From the NCBI GenBank assembly GCA_910588505.1, contig CAJUPQ010000036.1, positions 1-33,913 on the forward strand: a stretch of DNA of 33,913 bases, written 5' to 3'. Both the position numbers and the translations under genes were made by a program. Origin of the DNA: an uncultured Hungatella sp. (GTDB lineage Bacteria > Bacillota > Clostridia > Lachnospirales > Lachnospiraceae). Below, piece after piece: positions 33,843-33,913 of this stretch; the first letter of the stretch is position 1, and each line of letters opens with the position of its first letter. The notes below the pieces were generated by a model. That model saw only the letters and a list, made by a program, of their open reading frames with translations. It searched no databases and had not been told where the DNA came from.

Positions 33843-33913
33843 TGAGTGAGCATGGGGCGGGGGAGTCGTGATGCCAGGGAGGGAAGGGAGGCTGTGTGCC
33901 GTTCGGGTTCAGA

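Noticed and set aside
33850..33913. A gene start at the right edge
   Set aside because: Several ATG/GTG codons are present, but too little sequence remains to support a reading frame.

Overview
The window looks like chromosomal or integrated accessory DNA from a gut-type Firmicute, most likely a Lachnospiraceae/Clostridia member. The grounds are strong AAGGAGG ribosome sites, frequent TTG and GTG starts, a Firmicute-style PrgI/VirB3-VirB4 secretion ATPase, paired TrbL/VirB6-like proteins, Gram-positive lipoproteins and a choline-binding-type repeat protein. The species call is an inference. Every convincing gene lies on the plus strand. The first gene runs off the left edge.

Bases 1-10771 hold the core of a type IV secretion (T4SS)-like machine. 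It has an Ig-like single-pass surface protein, two paralogous TrbL/VirB6-like membrane proteins, a VirB3-VirB4 fusion ATPase, a solute-binding lipoprotein, a small charged protein, a second Ig-like single-pass protein and a VirB2-like pilin. No relaxase, coupling protein or lytic transglycosylase is visible here. After a long inverted repeat (10870-10989) comes an 856-aa acidic, repeat-containing lipoprotein (11068-13638).

Bases 13732-23307 carry the most unusual content: five tandem members of one family. Four are 710-735 aa and keep an N-D-R-H-x-x-N loop followed by I-D-x-D-L-x-F-G, a layout like the catalytic and metal-binding loops of PI3/4-kinase-like and HipA-like atypical kinases. The fifth is a C-terminal remnant that has lost these residues. 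Members 2 and 5 each appear frameshifted by one extra G in a G tract. All five share a basic C-terminal tail. They could be effectors, immunity factors or regulators of the adjacent secretion system. A small choline-binding-type secreted protein follows with a 4-base overlap.

Bases 24541-33803 form a signalling and envelope block: a cyclic-nucleotide-binding PP2C phosphatase, an MBL-fold protein, a FecR-domain protein with a Pro/Thr repeat tail, a GT39/PMT-type glycosyltransferase, a six-repeat NHL propeller, a CHASE2 class III cyclase and a GtrB/DPM1-like GT2. The cyclase and the cyclic-nucleotide-binding phosphatase make a plausible source and sensor pair. The GT2 and GT39 make a plausible lipid-linked sugar donor and transferase pair.

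Cutting across these functional blocks is a sharp compositional break. By reading I find only three GATC sites in the first 25.98 kb (5996, 18812, 25065) but about 54 in the last 7.9 kb. The T4SS/kinase region and the FecR/cyclase region therefore probably have different histories. The three largest gene-free gaps (8527-8752, 10772-11067, 24210-24540) are each occupied by repeats.
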